Assembly (NCBI GenBank): GCA_002238825.1
Contig: MPNC01000002.1
Span: forward strand, 363,180 to 427,179
Source: SAR202 cluster bacterium bin87
GTDB taxonomy: Bacteria; Chloroflexota; Dehalococcoidia; Lucifugimonadales; UBA3495
Length of the DNA stretch: 64,000 nt
Reading direction: 5' to 3'
A program made the position numbers and the translations under genes. This document shows, piece after piece, positions 7,809-16,051 of this stretch (positions are counted from its first letter, which is position 1; the number at the start of each line of letters is the position of its first letter). Below the pieces are notes generated by a model. It ran no database searches, was not told where the DNA came from, and saw only the letters and a list, made by a program, of their open reading frames with translations.

Positions 7809-8657
7809 CTAGTTCATTTCCAGGCCGCCGGAGACGCTGATCGACAGGCCGGTGACGTAGTCTGATTCAGAGGACGCAAGGAAGGCGGCCATGCGGGCAA
7901 TGTCGTCAGTCTGGGCTATACGCCCCATGGGCGTCCTGCTGGCGCGGTCTTCAACCAGCATGGCCCGGTATTCGTCGCTGGTCACACCATCCGGGGCTTG
8001 CGATGTGGCTGCGAAGTCCACCCGCTCAGTGTCCACCAGTCCGGGGCAGATGGCGTTGACCGTCACCCCGTGCTGGGCCATTTCCTGGGCCATGGACTGA
8101 GTAAAACCGATTACGGCGAATTTGGAGGTGGAATAAGTGGCATATCGGGCGACGCCCCGCTTGCCCATGACCGAGGACATGTTGATGATCTTGCCGCCGC
8201 CGCCCCGGGCTATCATGTGCCTGGCTACCTCTCGGGAGACGAGGAAGGTGCCGCGCACGTTGACGCGCATCACTTCGTCGAAGGCTTCCTCTTCCAGGTC
8301 AACTATGGGCACACGGCTTCTGCCGGGGCGGAAGGCGGCGTTGTTCACCAGGATGTCGATGCGGCCGAACCTGGCCAGAGTTTGGCGTACCATTTCGTTT
8401 ACCTGAGCGCTGTCGGAAACGTCTGCGAAGAGCCCCAGCGTCTCACGCCCCATATCCTCGATTTCGGCTACTACGCTTTCGAGACCCCCCCAACCAACCG
8501 CCCGGTCGTCGGGTCGGATGGTGCCGATGCTGGGTGACACATCGCTCACCACGACGTTCGCACCCTCGGCGGCCAGGCGGGTTGCGATGGCCCGGCCGAT
8601 GCCGCGACGACCCGCCGCGCCGGTTACGACAGCGATTTTCCCGCCCAGGTCATACAT
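7809..8657 (-). CDS. SDR family NAD(P)-dependent oxidoreductase
   Basis: 282 aa from the ATG at 8657; this start has GGGGAGG upstream and leads directly into the first Rossmann strand (KIAVVTGAAGRRGIGRAIA), whereas the longer reading adds an unrelated 43-residue leader. Classical SDR motifs are present: TGxxxGxG, the NNAA segment (DILVNNAAF), a catalytic Ser region INMSSV and YSTSK as the YxxxK pair. The end, VTGLSISVSGGLEMN, is the usual substrate-loop tail. Likely a 3-oxoacyl or secondary-alcohol dehydrogenase; the precise substrate is not apparent. Confidence 0.9.
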   Translation of the reverse strand: MYDLGGKIAVVTGAAGRRGIGRAIATRLAAEGANVVVSDVSPSIGTIRPDDRAVGWGGLESVVAEIEDMGRETLGLFADVSDSAQVNEMVRQTLARFGRIDILVNNAAFRPGRSRVPIVDLEEEAFDEVMRVNVRGTFLVSREVARHMIARGGGGKIINMSSVMGKRGVARYATYSTSKFAVIGFTQSMAQEMAQHGVTVNAICPGLVDTERVDFAATSQAPDGVTSDEYRAMLVEDRASRTPMGRIAQTDDIARMAAFLASSESDYVTGLSISVSGGLEMN

Positions 8658-9120
8658 ACTCAACCTCCCCTGGCAGTCCGTCATTGCTGCATTGATTGAT
8701 AGCGAGACTTCAGTTCGATACGTGCATCTGCGATGGTGAAGCGCCAGTCCACTCGTATTCCGTCCCGTTTGCGCTCCGTTGCCCACGCTGCCATCTCGCC
8801 CCGCGGGACGTTCTGGCCTGGAACGTGGCGGTGCACCCGTTCCAATGTCGCACTACCAATCTGGAGGGACCCGGCAATCTCCTCATCTTCATGGACTCTC
8901 CCTCTCGGGCTTCATTACTCAGCGACAGAGTCTGCTCTTGTGAAAACGGAGGATACGGATATGGGTCTGCCTGTTGGCTGCCGCCTGTCCCTGGACACCA
9001 AAAGTGCGGGGTCTCGCCTCACCTCTATGCTCAATTGCACCCGGTACTTCCTGCCTGGCGATCACATCATCCCACAACCCAGTCTACTCAGTACTCACCC
9101 ACATATAATACGACACACAT
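8658..9120. other. 463-bp gap, no gene recognised
   Basis: Several short frames cross this stretch but none has a ribosome site, family motif or coding-like composition. It separates the SDR gene from a transposase remnant and is probably decayed island DNA. Confidence 0.4.
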
Positions 9121-9303
9121 TTACGATTTCAATGCTGTTTGAACAGTAGGGGATGTCGTAAAAATGGCAGCTTGATGGCGGATTTGCGCGAGGAGTAGGA
9201 GGAGGGGTATTGTGCGGGCGATGGTGAGATCCGGCCACTGGCGTTGGGTCTCCACGCCCCGATGGGCACGCACCTCCTGATCGGTGCGGTATTCAACCGC
9301 CGA
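9121..9303 (-). pseudogene. C-terminal remnant of a DDE transposase
   Basis: The minus-strand translation contains EYRTDQEVRAHRGVETQRQW followed by DLTIARTIP. This is the helical C-terminal block (EVRAHLGVETQRQWSDLAIARTTP in intact relatives) found after the catalytic Glu in one large group of DDE transposases (IS701/IS4-like). Nothing upstream reconstructs the catalytic core, so only the tail survives. Confidence 0.6.
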
Positions 9304-9464
9304 ATGTCGGCGGTCTATCGGCCCGCGTGGTCCAATTTGCCCCGCCTTTTTCAGATTGACTCCGGAGTGACCGATTTTGACGCCCAAAATGGGCGCTGCT
9401 ACACTCGGCACTCTTACCGCATCGCTTTGCGTGCGACGTTTTTCGCCGCCAGCCAGGGGGATTG

Positions 9465-10919
9465 ATGCCCGCTCGGACAGGAAAAGAATACATCGCCGGT
9501 CTCAGGGACCGCCCCCGGGAGGTGTGGATACGGGGTGAACTGGTGAAAGACGTGACCAGCCACCCTTACTTTCGCAACGGAGTCCAATCGGTGGCCGCCC
9601 TGTACGACCTGCAACACGACCCAGAGGTGGGGCATGAAATGACCTTTGCCTCTCCCAGCACTGGCGACCAGGTCGGCCTGTCTTTCATGACCCCCAGGAC
9701 CCATGAAGACCTGGAGCGGCGGCGCAACATGATGGCCCGTTGGGCATGGACCAGTTGCGGGATGATGGCCCGCACGCCGGACTTCCTGAACGTGGGGCTG
9801 ACCGCCTGGGCCGCCGCCTCGGACTATTTTGCCCAGAACCGTCCCGAGTTCCGGGAAAATGTGCTGCGTTACCACGAGTTCATCCGGGAGAACGACGTTA
9901 CTCTCACCCACACGCTGGTCAACCTGCAGCGGAGCCGATCTCCTTCCACGGTGGACAACCTGACCGAGCAGGTCGCGCTGACTGTGACCAAAGAGACTGA
10001 CGCCGGCATTGTGGTCCGGGGCAGCCGGATCCTTGCCACCCTGGGCCCAATATCCGATGAAATCGCCGTGTACCCGACCCGGACTCACCTGATCGGAGAC
10101 GACGCCTGGCGCCAGGCGTTTTCCTTTTCAATCCCCTGCGACACGCCTGGCCTGAAGTTCCTGTGCCGGGAGAGCTTCGACTATGACCGTTCTCCCTTCG
10201 ACCATCCCCTGGGATCCCGGTTCGAAGAGATGGACGCGGTGGTGTTCTTCGACGACGTCCTGGTGCCGTGGGAGCGCGTGTTCCTTTTGGGCGACCCTGA
10301 ACTGTGCAACAACTATTCGGCCAGCACGCACGCCCTTGCCCACACCGGACACCAGGTCACCACCCGCAGAGTGGTAAAGACCGAGTTCGTCCTGGGTCTG
10401 CTTTCACTGATGGCGGAGACTTTAGGGTCAACCCAGATACCGCATGTGCAGGAGCGCATGGGCGAGGTAATTGTGTACCTGGAAACCATGAAGGCATTGC
10501 TGCGGGCCGCCGAGGCCGATGCCGAGATAGACCAGTGGGGAGTAATGTGCCCGGCCATGGCGCCGTTCAATGCCAGCCGCGGCCTGTTCCCCACGACCAT
10601 TTACCCCAGGCTGGCCGAAATCGTGCAGCAGATGGGTTCCAGCAGCCTGATGGCGCTGCCGGCCGAGGCGGACTTTGACACACCCATCGCAGCGGAGATC
10701 GAACGTTACATGTCCACGGACTCCGCCAGCGCCTGGGACCGGGCCAAGCTGTTCCACCTGGCCTGGGATGTGGCGTGCAGCGCATTCGGCGGGCGCCAGA
10801 TTCTATACGAGCGTTTCTTCGGCGGCGACCCGGTACGCAATACGATGATGCTGTACAGCAACTACGACAAGGAGCCATCCATGGCCCGGGTGCAGGAGTT
10901 CCTGGACCGCAGCGGGTGA
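9465..10919 (+). CDS. 4-hydroxyphenylacetate 3-hydroxylase (HpaB) family flavin monooxygenase
   Basis: 484 aa from the ATG at 9465 (AGGGGG upstream). It begins RTGKEYIAGLRDRPREVWI and contains the HpaB core features: TLVNLQRSRS, VVRGSRILATLGPISDE, FSIPCDTPGLKFLCRE and the DDVLVPWERVFL segment that ends the N-terminal domain. HpaB proteins are the FADH2-using oxygenase half of two-component systems hydroxylating phenols or heteroaromatic rings; they need a separate flavin reductase, not seen nearby. The same architecture recurs at 62.9 kb. The substrate is not predictable; relatives act on 4-hydroxyphenylacetate, chlorophenols and pyrrole-2-carboxylate. Confidence 0.9.
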   Translation: MPARTGKEYIAGLRDRPREVWIRGELVKDVTSHPYFRNGVQSVAALYDLQHDPEVGHEMTFASPSTGDQVGLSFMTPRTHEDLERRRNMMARWAWTSCGMMARTPDFLNVGLTAWAAASDYFAQNRPEFRENVLRYHEFIRENDVTLTHTLVNLQRSRSPSTVDNLTEQVALTVTKETDAGIVVRGSRILATLGPISDEIAVYPTRTHLIGDDAWRQAFSFSIPCDTPGLKFLCRESFDYDRSPFDHPLGSRFEEMDAVVFFDDVLVPWERVFLLGDPELCNNYSASTHALAHTGHQVTTRRVVKTEFVLGLLSLMAETLGSTQIPHVQERMGEVIVYLETMKALLRAAEADAEIDQWGVMCPAMAPFNASRGLFPTTIYPRLAEIVQQMGSSSLMALPAEADFDTPIAAEIERYMSTDSASAWDRAKLFHLAWDVACSAFGGRQILYERFFGGDPVRNTMMLYSNYDKEPSMARVQEFLDRSG

Positions 10920-10997
10920 GCCACCGCAAACCTCTTTAGAACCCCGCGTGGCGATGCCGTAAGACGCCCGCCCGCCATCCTCATGCGTGCCCAGTTT

Positions 10998-11083
10998 GTC
11001 ACTGGGAGGAGCGACGCGGCAATCCCGCTGGCGAAGAGATGACTTTTCCGGCAGCGAGATTGCCGCGCTTCGCTCGCAATGAC
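10998..11083. repeat. Dispersed palindromic repeat, copy 1 ('gtcattgcgag' family)
   Basis: The left arm begins at a degraded GTCAC and the right arm ends TTCGCTCGCAATGAC. The outer arms are imperfect inverted copies (consensus GTCATTGCGAGCGAAGCG). The same family occurs at about 21.5, 35.96, 46.3, 47.5, 50.5, 56.6, 57.8 and 58.8 kb. Confidence 0.75.
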
Positions 11084-11116
11084 GTAGGACTTACGCAGTT
11101 GGGCAGCCTGACCACC

Positions 11117-11219
11117 GTCATTCCCGCTTTCGCGGGAATTCAGTGGCCGATTTCGTTAACTGTGTTCCAGATTCGTTCACCGGAAAGACTATGGATTCCT
11201 GCTTTCGCAGGAATGACGG
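11117..11219. repeat. REP-like inverted pair
   Basis: CGTCATTCCCGCTTTCGCGG at the left and CTGCTTTCGCAGGAATGACG at the right each form a small palindrome, and together they are an inverted pair. A related pair lies at 14238-14313. Together with copy 1 of the dispersed repeat this fills the 480-bp gap after the HpaB gene; no gene is seen there. Confidence 0.65.
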
Positions 11220-11401
11220 GTTTGTAATCTCAAGTGCGTAATTCCTATGACAGTTGCGGACGAGGCTCACAATGACAGGTTGTGCAAAGTGGGTACGCGT
11301 GAGCCCCGCCATCCCGGCCCCCGGAGCAGTGAGATCGGGCGGCGGTCACCATTGCCTTGCGGACGGCTGCCCACGTAAAGCCGCCGCCCGAGCCGCGTTG
11401 G

Positions 11402-11743
11402 TTACTGGTTGGCCAGGGGGATGGTGCAGGTGACGCACGGCTGGTCGCCGTGTGTGGCGGTGGTGTGGCCCTGGCCGGTGATATCCTCCACCAGGCGGGC
11501 GTCGCCGGGTCCGAAGACGTGCTTGGAACCGTCTCCAAGGCCGATCTCCAGTTGCCCGGACAGGATGATGACAAACTGGCGGCGCGGCGCCGGGTGCCAG
11601 TCGGAGAAGCGACCGACTGGGGCTTCGCTGAAGCTGATGGTGGTGGTTTCCTGGGCGCTCTTCCAATCAGGCGTCTGGTCTAGGTCAATGGTCTCAATGT
11701 GGGACTGGCCGTCATCGCCAGAGTAAAGTCTGAAGGTTCCCAT
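11402..11743 (-). CDS. Cupin-domain protein
   Basis: 113 aa, a single small beta-barrel. Cupin motif 1 is recognisable around DWHPAPRRQFVIILSGQLEI and motif 2 around FGPGDARLVEDITGQGHTT. Such one-domain cupins are often metal-dependent isomerases, dioxygenases or sugar/acid-binding accessory proteins. GGAGG precedes the start. It follows the alpha/beta hydrolase gene by 34 bases on the same strand, so the two are probably one operon. Specific reaction unknown. Confidence 0.8.
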   Translation of the reverse strand: MGTFRLYSGDDGQSHIETIDLDQTPDWKSAQETTTISFSEAPVGRFSDWHPAPRRQFVIILSGQLEIGLGDGSKHVFGPGDARLVEDITGQGHTTATHGDQPCVTCTIPLANQ

Positions 11744-11777
11744 CGTGTTCCTCCGATTTGGTCGGTAAGGGATGCGG

Positions 11778-12665
11778 TCAGGCCACGGCTGCAGGCTGTT
11801 GGGCCTCTACCCTGGCGATGAATTCCAGCAGGTGTGCGGCGTAGAAGGTGGACTGCATGTGGTAGCGGTTGGTGGCGGCGATGCCCGGGAAGGTGTTGTC
11901 GTGCTGACCGATGACCGCCCACTCCTCGTGAGTCCACGCCGACGGGCGCAGCTCGGCGTCGGGTACCAGCCGCTTCACGTTCTCCGCGGCAGACTTGTGG
12001 TGAACGTCGTCTGGCGTGTTGCCCTCGAAGGCCAGCACCGGGCAGGTGATGGACTTCAGCTGTTCCTCGGTCAGGTCTCCCACCGGGTTGGGTCGGGAGA
12101 ACTGGTCCCGCCAGCGACGCATGACGGAACAGAACTCCCCGGGATCCATGGCAACAATCCGTTCCCGGTTGTCCGGATTGTCCCGGATGCGCTGCTCGAA
12201 AAACTCGGTGGCGGCCACGGCGGCCATCCCGCCGCGCTCCGCGGCCTCGATGTACTGTCCGTAGTAGCCGGGGGACATCAGTTCGGCGCTCCTCGGCCCG
12301 CCCGAGACTTCCCAGATAAACGTACCCTTGACCACCTCCGGATGCCGAACCGCCACTGTCAGGGAAGTGCGGGAACCGGCGGACCCTCCGGCCAGGTAAG
12401 CCGGGGCCGCGCCCAGATGTTTCAGCAGCGCCGCCATCTCCTCGGCCCAAAGGTGCTGCTCGGAAAGCTCGCCACCGATCACCACGTCGGACTTGCCGCA
12501 GTTGCGGCGGTCGTGGATGATGACACGGCAATGGGTCGACAGCAGGGCGGCCATGGGACGCAGGCCGTTGTGGTCCACCCGTCCGCCGGGCGTCAGCATG
12601 ACCGTGGGGCCGGCGCCGTACTCCTCGTAATACAGGTTGACTCCGTCTATGTTGGCGTAAGGCAC
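11778..12665 (-). CDS. Alpha/beta hydrolase
   Basis: 295 aa, GTG start (AAGGAGTGAGCA upstream). The family layout is clear: YEEYGAGPTVMLTPGG strand, the DRRNCGKSD segment, the nucleophile elbow LAGGSAGS (Ser in GGSAG), a cap region, and a C-terminal His expected in the IGQHDNTFPG segment. Typical for esterases, lactonases and meta-cleavage product hydrolases. The first gene of a two-gene unit with the cupin. Whether it attacks an ester, a lactone or a C-C bond cannot be told. Confidence 0.85.
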   Translation of the reverse strand: MPYANIDGVNLYYEEYGAGPTVMLTPGGRVDHNGLRPMAALLSTHCRVIIHDRRNCGKSDVVIGGELSEQHLWAEEMAALLKHLGAAPAYLAGGSAGSRTSLTVAVRHPEVVKGTFIWEVSGGPRSAELMSPGYYGQYIEAAERGGMAAVAATEFFEQRIRDNPDNRERIVAMDPGEFCSVMRRWRDQFSRPNPVGDLTEEQLKSITCPVLAFEGNTPDDVHHKSAAENVKRLVPDAELRPSAWTHEEWAVIGQHDNTFPGIAATNRYHMQSTFYAAHLLEFIARVEAQQPAAVA

Positions 12666-12779
12666 TGCTCACTCCTTTGTGTTTGAACACCGCTCGGTTC
12701 GGACACCGCGGACAGGTTAGGCTATGACTGTGACACCGGCAGTTTAGCACCTCGGAACGGCCCCTGGGTGGCCTCAAAA

Positions 12780-13026
12780 GACTTGAAGAAGGCCAGACCG
12801 CCGTGACCCAAACTGGCGACCGTACCCTGCCTCCATGCGTTGTGTTGTTTCTACAATCCCGTCGGTCCTGGCGCCACTGCCACCAATCCCGGTCTCGCAT
12901 GGGGCCCCAGTCTGGGTCTCATCGCTCAGCAGCAGAATTCGGGCGTAAATCCGCTTGCAAGCCGGTGAACGGCCCTCGGATACCAAGGAATTCAGTATAG
13001 CGAGGTCCACCCGGAGACAGTTGCAT
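12780..13026 (-). pseudogene. IS630-family transposase, N-terminal remnant
   Basis: From an ATG at 13026 the minus strand reads MQLSPG and then, after one frame change, DLAILNSLVSEGRSPACKRI followed by YARILLLSDE. This is the start of IS630-type transposases (LTPEER..LVRKGKAPARK..RARILLLAD). The helix-turn-helix that should follow is frameshifted and no catalytic DDE region is present. It abuts the right putative att site. Confidence 0.55.
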
Positions 13027-13202
13027 GGAACCGGTGAAACCGGACAATTCCCAATCTACTGCCGTGAAATTTCGCGAGGGCGACGTGAACGGATTCTTCG
13101 GTCACCATAGAATTATTGGTGCACGAACTGGTACACGAACACGGATTGGGACATGATAGCCGGTGGATTTGAGCACCAAATGATCTCTGTTTCGGGGGAC
13201 AT

Positions 13203-13220
13203 CAGCTCCACCACTTTCCC
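13203..13220 (+). repeat. Putative att site, right copy (displaced tRNA-Ala 3' end)
   Basis: Exact 18-bp copy of 4299-4316. The upstream bases show no further tRNA similarity, so only the 3' end was duplicated. A terminator follows 10 bases later, mirroring the arrangement at the intact tRNA. Confidence 0.55.
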
Positions 13221-13230
13221 GCCCATGCGA

Positions 13231-13271
13231 AACGGCGTCTCGCGCCCACAACAGGCGGGAGACGCCGTTTT
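13231..13271 (+). terminator. Intrinsic terminator after the displaced tRNA end
   Basis: AACGGCGTCTC pairs with GAGACGCCGTT, extended by GCGCC/GGCGG, around a short loop, then TTTT. It shares the ACGGCGT core with the terminator after tRNA-Ala and may be that tRNA's original terminator. Confidence 0.7.
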
Positions 13272-13319
13272 CGTTGCCGGTCATACCCGGCCAAATCGGC
13301 CGACCGGGGTTCAGGTCGC

Positions 13320-14102
13320 CTACCCAGCCTTTGGTCCCCAGGTCACTCCGAATTCGGCCCTCGAAACCATCTCGCCGGTCAAAGTCTCGGCGGTTTGCCC
13401 TGCCAGCCATACTCCCGGCGGCGCCAGGGCCTCCGGCTGGACCATGGGGATGTGGGACGTCCCCGGCCAGTCCCCACGCCGGTTCATCCAGGTATCCACC
13501 CTGCCGGGCTCGAAGACGTTCACCGCGATGTTGTGCGGCCGCACCTCTTCGGCCAGGCTGAAAAACATCCGCTCCAGCGCGGCTTTGCTCATCGAGTAGC
13601 CGACCCGGCCCTCCCGGTAGTTCCTGGCCGAGCCCGAGGTGACGCAGTAGATGGATCCACCCTCGCCCCGTTCAATCATGGAGGGCAGCGCATACTTGCA
13701 CAGGAGCAGTGGACCCCTCACGTTCACCGCCAGGCACTGGTCAATCAGTTCAACGTCCAGGTCGACCACCGGCGATTCGCAGTCCATTCCCGCGTTACAC
13801 ACCAGAACGTCGATCCGGCCGAAATGGTCCAGCGTGGCATCAACCAGATTTTGAATGTCCTCGACGCGCGCCACGTCGCAGCGAACCGGTAACGCGTGGC
13901 CCCCGCCGGCGTTGATCTGCGCCGCCGTTTCGCGGATATCGCCCGACCCATACTGTTCATATTCGGTGCCGGCCGACCGGTCTTCTTCGGTGCGGGACGC
14001 TACCACCACGCTGGCGCCGGCTTCGCCCAGCCCCAGGCAGATGGCGCGCCCTATCCCGCGGCTGCCGCCGGTGACAATCGCTACTTTTCCGTCAAGTCTC
14101 AT
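13320..14102 (-). CDS. SDR family NAD(P)-dependent oxidoreductase
   Basis: 260 aa. TGGSRGIGRA coenzyme motif near residue 12, VLVCNAGMD (NAG motif), a Ser in CVTSGS and YSMSK as the catalytic YxxxK. An insertion of acidic and polar residues follows the second strand (RTEEDRSAGTEYEQYGSGD), longer than in typical 3-oxoacyl reductases. It starts the block just outside the right att repeat and is the last gene of a minus-strand run with a GMC oxidoreductase upstream; such pairs often oxidise an alcohol stepwise. Substrate unknown. Confidence 0.9.
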   Translation of the reverse strand: MRLDGKVAIVTGGSRGIGRAICLGLGEAGASVVVASRTEEDRSAGTEYEQYGSGDIRETAAQINAGGGHALPVRCDVARVEDIQNLVDATLDHFGRIDVLVCNAGMDCESPVVDLDVELIDQCLAVNVRGPLLLCKYALPSMIERGEGGSIYCVTSGSARNYREGRVGYSMSKAALERMFFSLAEEVRPHNIAVNVFEPGRVDTWMNRRGDWPGTSHIPMVQPEALAPPGVWLAGQTAETLTGEMVSRAEFGVTWGPKAG

Positions 14103-14237
14103 TTCATCCCGCCTGTCACGAAACCACGCAAGTTCAAATCGCGGCGAGCATATATCGTCGATCCGCCGCTCGCAAGCCGCATGCCCTCCGCCTCAGGGCC
14201 TCTCCAAAGTCGCTGACGGTGGCATGCGATCCCGATC

Positions 14238-14313
14238 GTCATTCCCCGAGAGCGGGAATCCAGAACCTTTCCATTAGCGGAGGTCTCTGGGTTCCTGCCG
14301 GCGCAGGAATGAC
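14238..14313. repeat. REP-like inverted pair, second copy
   Basis: GTCATTCCCCGAGAGCGGGA on the left and CCTGCCGGCGCAGGAATGAC on the right; same type as 11117-11219. It sits between the SDR and GMC genes. Confidence 0.6.
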
Positions 14314-14347
14314 GGATTAACGTTGGAAAGGCCCTGCCTCCGCCTGC

Positions 14348-15967
14348 TCACTGGCCCGCACGGATGAAGTCAGCCACTCTTTCCGCGACCATAATCACCG
14401 CCGGATTGATCGGGGCACGCACCAGGTCGGGCATGATCGACGCGTCGACTATGCGCAACCCTTCGATGCCATGAACCTTCCCATACTGGTCGACCACGGC
14501 CAACGGGTCGCCGGACGGCCCCATCCTGCACGTGCATGAAATGTGGGAGTAGGTCGTCGCTTCCCGCAGCAACCACTGGTCCAGGGCGTCGTCGCTGACC
14601 AGGTCACTGTCTTCAGGCTCTATGCGTGGCCCCAACATGGGTGCAAGTTCGTGCCGTTCGGCCAATTCCAGGGCCAGGCGAATGCCGGCCCGCAGCCGCT
14701 CCCGGTCGAAAGGCTCCGCCAGGTAGTTGTATCGCATCGACGGCTGTACCCGGTGGTCGGGCGAGGCGAGCGTCAACTCACCGTGGCTCTCCGGCAACAG
14801 CAGGGCCACCATCATTTCGAGGTGCCGGGCGTTGCCCTCACTCGTGGCGCGCGCCCCTGACGCAGCAGGGGAGGGACCGCTTGCCTTGACCCGAGGCACA
14901 GACGGTCCGGAAATGCTGATCCCCAGATCGTTTCTCAAATTCGAACCGGGCGCGGTCAGCCGCAAGGCCGCGCTGCCCGCTCCACGATTGGAGGGAGCCG
15001 CAAAACCGTCGCCCACTTCCCATGTGACATAGACCTTCGGGTGGTCTTTCAGGTTCCGTCCCACGCCGGGAAGGTCGTGTACGACTGGAATCCCCAGGCT
15101 CCTCAACTGCGCGGCCGGCCCCACGCCGGAGAGCAGCATCAGGTGCGGCGAGCCCACCGCGCCGGCGCTGAGAATGATCTGCTCGGCCTCCACGGTGAAA
15201 GTATCTCCACCGCTCTCCACCAGCAAGCCGGCGGCTTTTGTCCCCTCAAACACGATCCTGCGCACCTGGCAATTGGAACGCACCGTCAGGTTGAGACGAT
15301 GGCGCGCCTGCCCCAGGTAGCCCAGGGCAGTGCTGAACCGCACCCCGTTGTGGTTGTTGGTCACACTTGGACCGACGCCATTGGAGTCCGGATGGTTGTG
15401 GTCGTCGGCCTCGTCGTAACCGCTGGCCCGGCAGGCGCTGAAAAAGGCCCGCTGCATTGCATCCCACGCGTCCGGATTGGCATGGTGCACAAAGATGGGC
15501 CCCTCGGAGCCGTGATAGTCGCCGTGTTGGTCAACGTCAGTTTCCGATTTGCGGAAGAACGGCAGGACCTTTTCGTAAGTCCACTGGTCATTGCCGCGGG
15601 AGGCCCACGCGTCGAAATCCTCGGGAACGCCTCGATAGAAGGCCGACGAATTGATCGCGCTGGACCCACCGGTAACCCGGCCCCGGGGCACCAGCATCGG
15701 CGGCGCCAGGTCAGTTGCGGTCGCTGTAAATTGCCAGTTGTGCGGGTCGGTGGTCAGCCACTCCGGGTGGCCGGCGGCAGTTCGCGTAGCCGGCGGAACC
15801 GGAGCGGCGGCAAAGCCGTACTTCAGCTCGTCGGGCAGCAGTTCGAAGTCCGGATAGTCCGGCCCGGCCTCCAACAGCAGCACCGAACGCTGCGGATCTT
15901 CCGATAGCCGGGCCGCCAGCACCGAACCGGCAGACCCGGCTCCGACAATTACCACATCGTATTTCAT
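14348..15967 (-). CDS. GMC family FAD-dependent oxidoreductase (choline dehydrogenase-like)
   Basis: 539 aa from the ATG at 15967, which starts MKYDVVIVGAGSAGSVLAAR exactly at the FAD fold; the 25-residue upstream extension is not homologous-looking. Further GMC signatures are LLLEAGPDYPDF, RGRVTGGSSAINS, SAGAVGSPHLMLLSGVGP and the catalytic His segment SHISCTCRMGP, followed by DASIMPDLVRAPINPAVIM. FAD flavoproteins of this group oxidise primary alcohols, choline or polyethylene glycols; the electron acceptor may be O2 or a quinone. One of three GMC paralogues in the window. Confidence 0.92.
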   Translation of the reverse strand: MKYDVVIVGAGSAGSVLAARLSEDPQRSVLLLEAGPDYPDFELLPDELKYGFAAAPVPPATRTAAGHPEWLTTDPHNWQFTATATDLAPPMLVPRGRVTGGSSAINSSAFYRGVPEDFDAWASRGNDQWTYEKVLPFFRKSETDVDQHGDYHGSEGPIFVHHANPDAWDAMQRAFFSACRASGYDEADDHNHPDSNGVGPSVTNNHNGVRFSTALGYLGQARHRLNLTVRSNCQVRRIVFEGTKAAGLLVESGGDTFTVEAEQIILSAGAVGSPHLMLLSGVGPAAQLRSLGIPVVHDLPGVGRNLKDHPKVYVTWEVGDGFAAPSNRGAGSAALRLTAPGSNLRNDLGISISGPSVPRVKASGPSPAASGARATSEGNARHLEMMVALLLPESHGELTLASPDHRVQPSMRYNYLAEPFDRERLRAGIRLALELAERHELAPMLGPRIEPEDSDLVSDDALDQWLLREATTYSHISCTCRMGPSGDPLAVVDQYGKVHGIEGLRIVDASIMPDLVRAPINPAVIMVAERVADFIRAGQ

Positions 15968-16051
15968 CGTTTCCCTCGGGTTGAATGCACTCGGTTGAAC
16001 ATCAAAGGGGTCAGATTGGTTATGGACACCGACGCCCAGCAATTGCGTGGC

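Larger units (their letters stand above)
4299..13220. mobile_element. Possible decayed tRNA-Ala-targeted genomic island (8.9 kb)
   Basis: Bounded by an exact 18-bp direct repeat of the tRNA-Ala 3' end. Just inside the left end is an AlpA-like helix-turn-helix remnant; transposase remnants lie at 9.1-9.3 kb and 12.8-13.0 kb. Each repeat copy is followed by its own hairpin terminator with the same ACGGCGT stem core, as expected if the displaced copy kept the ancestral tRNA terminator. The cargo is a SulP transporter with a micro-gene, LLM, SDR, HpaB, cupin and alpha/beta hydrolase. Without an integrase, and with a repeat of only 18 bp, this remains an inference. Confidence 0.4.

Noticed and set aside
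8696-9149. Overlapping plus-strand frames of 138-148 codons before the HpaB gene
   Set aside because: No ribosome site, no motifs, and unusual composition; probably decayed DNA.
12980-13032. Plus-strand reading YSEVHPETVAWNR as the tail of a tyrosine integrase next to the right att copy
   Set aside because: The opposite strand at the same place gives a better and longer match to the N-terminus of an IS630 transposase, and no integrase catalytic residues precede it.
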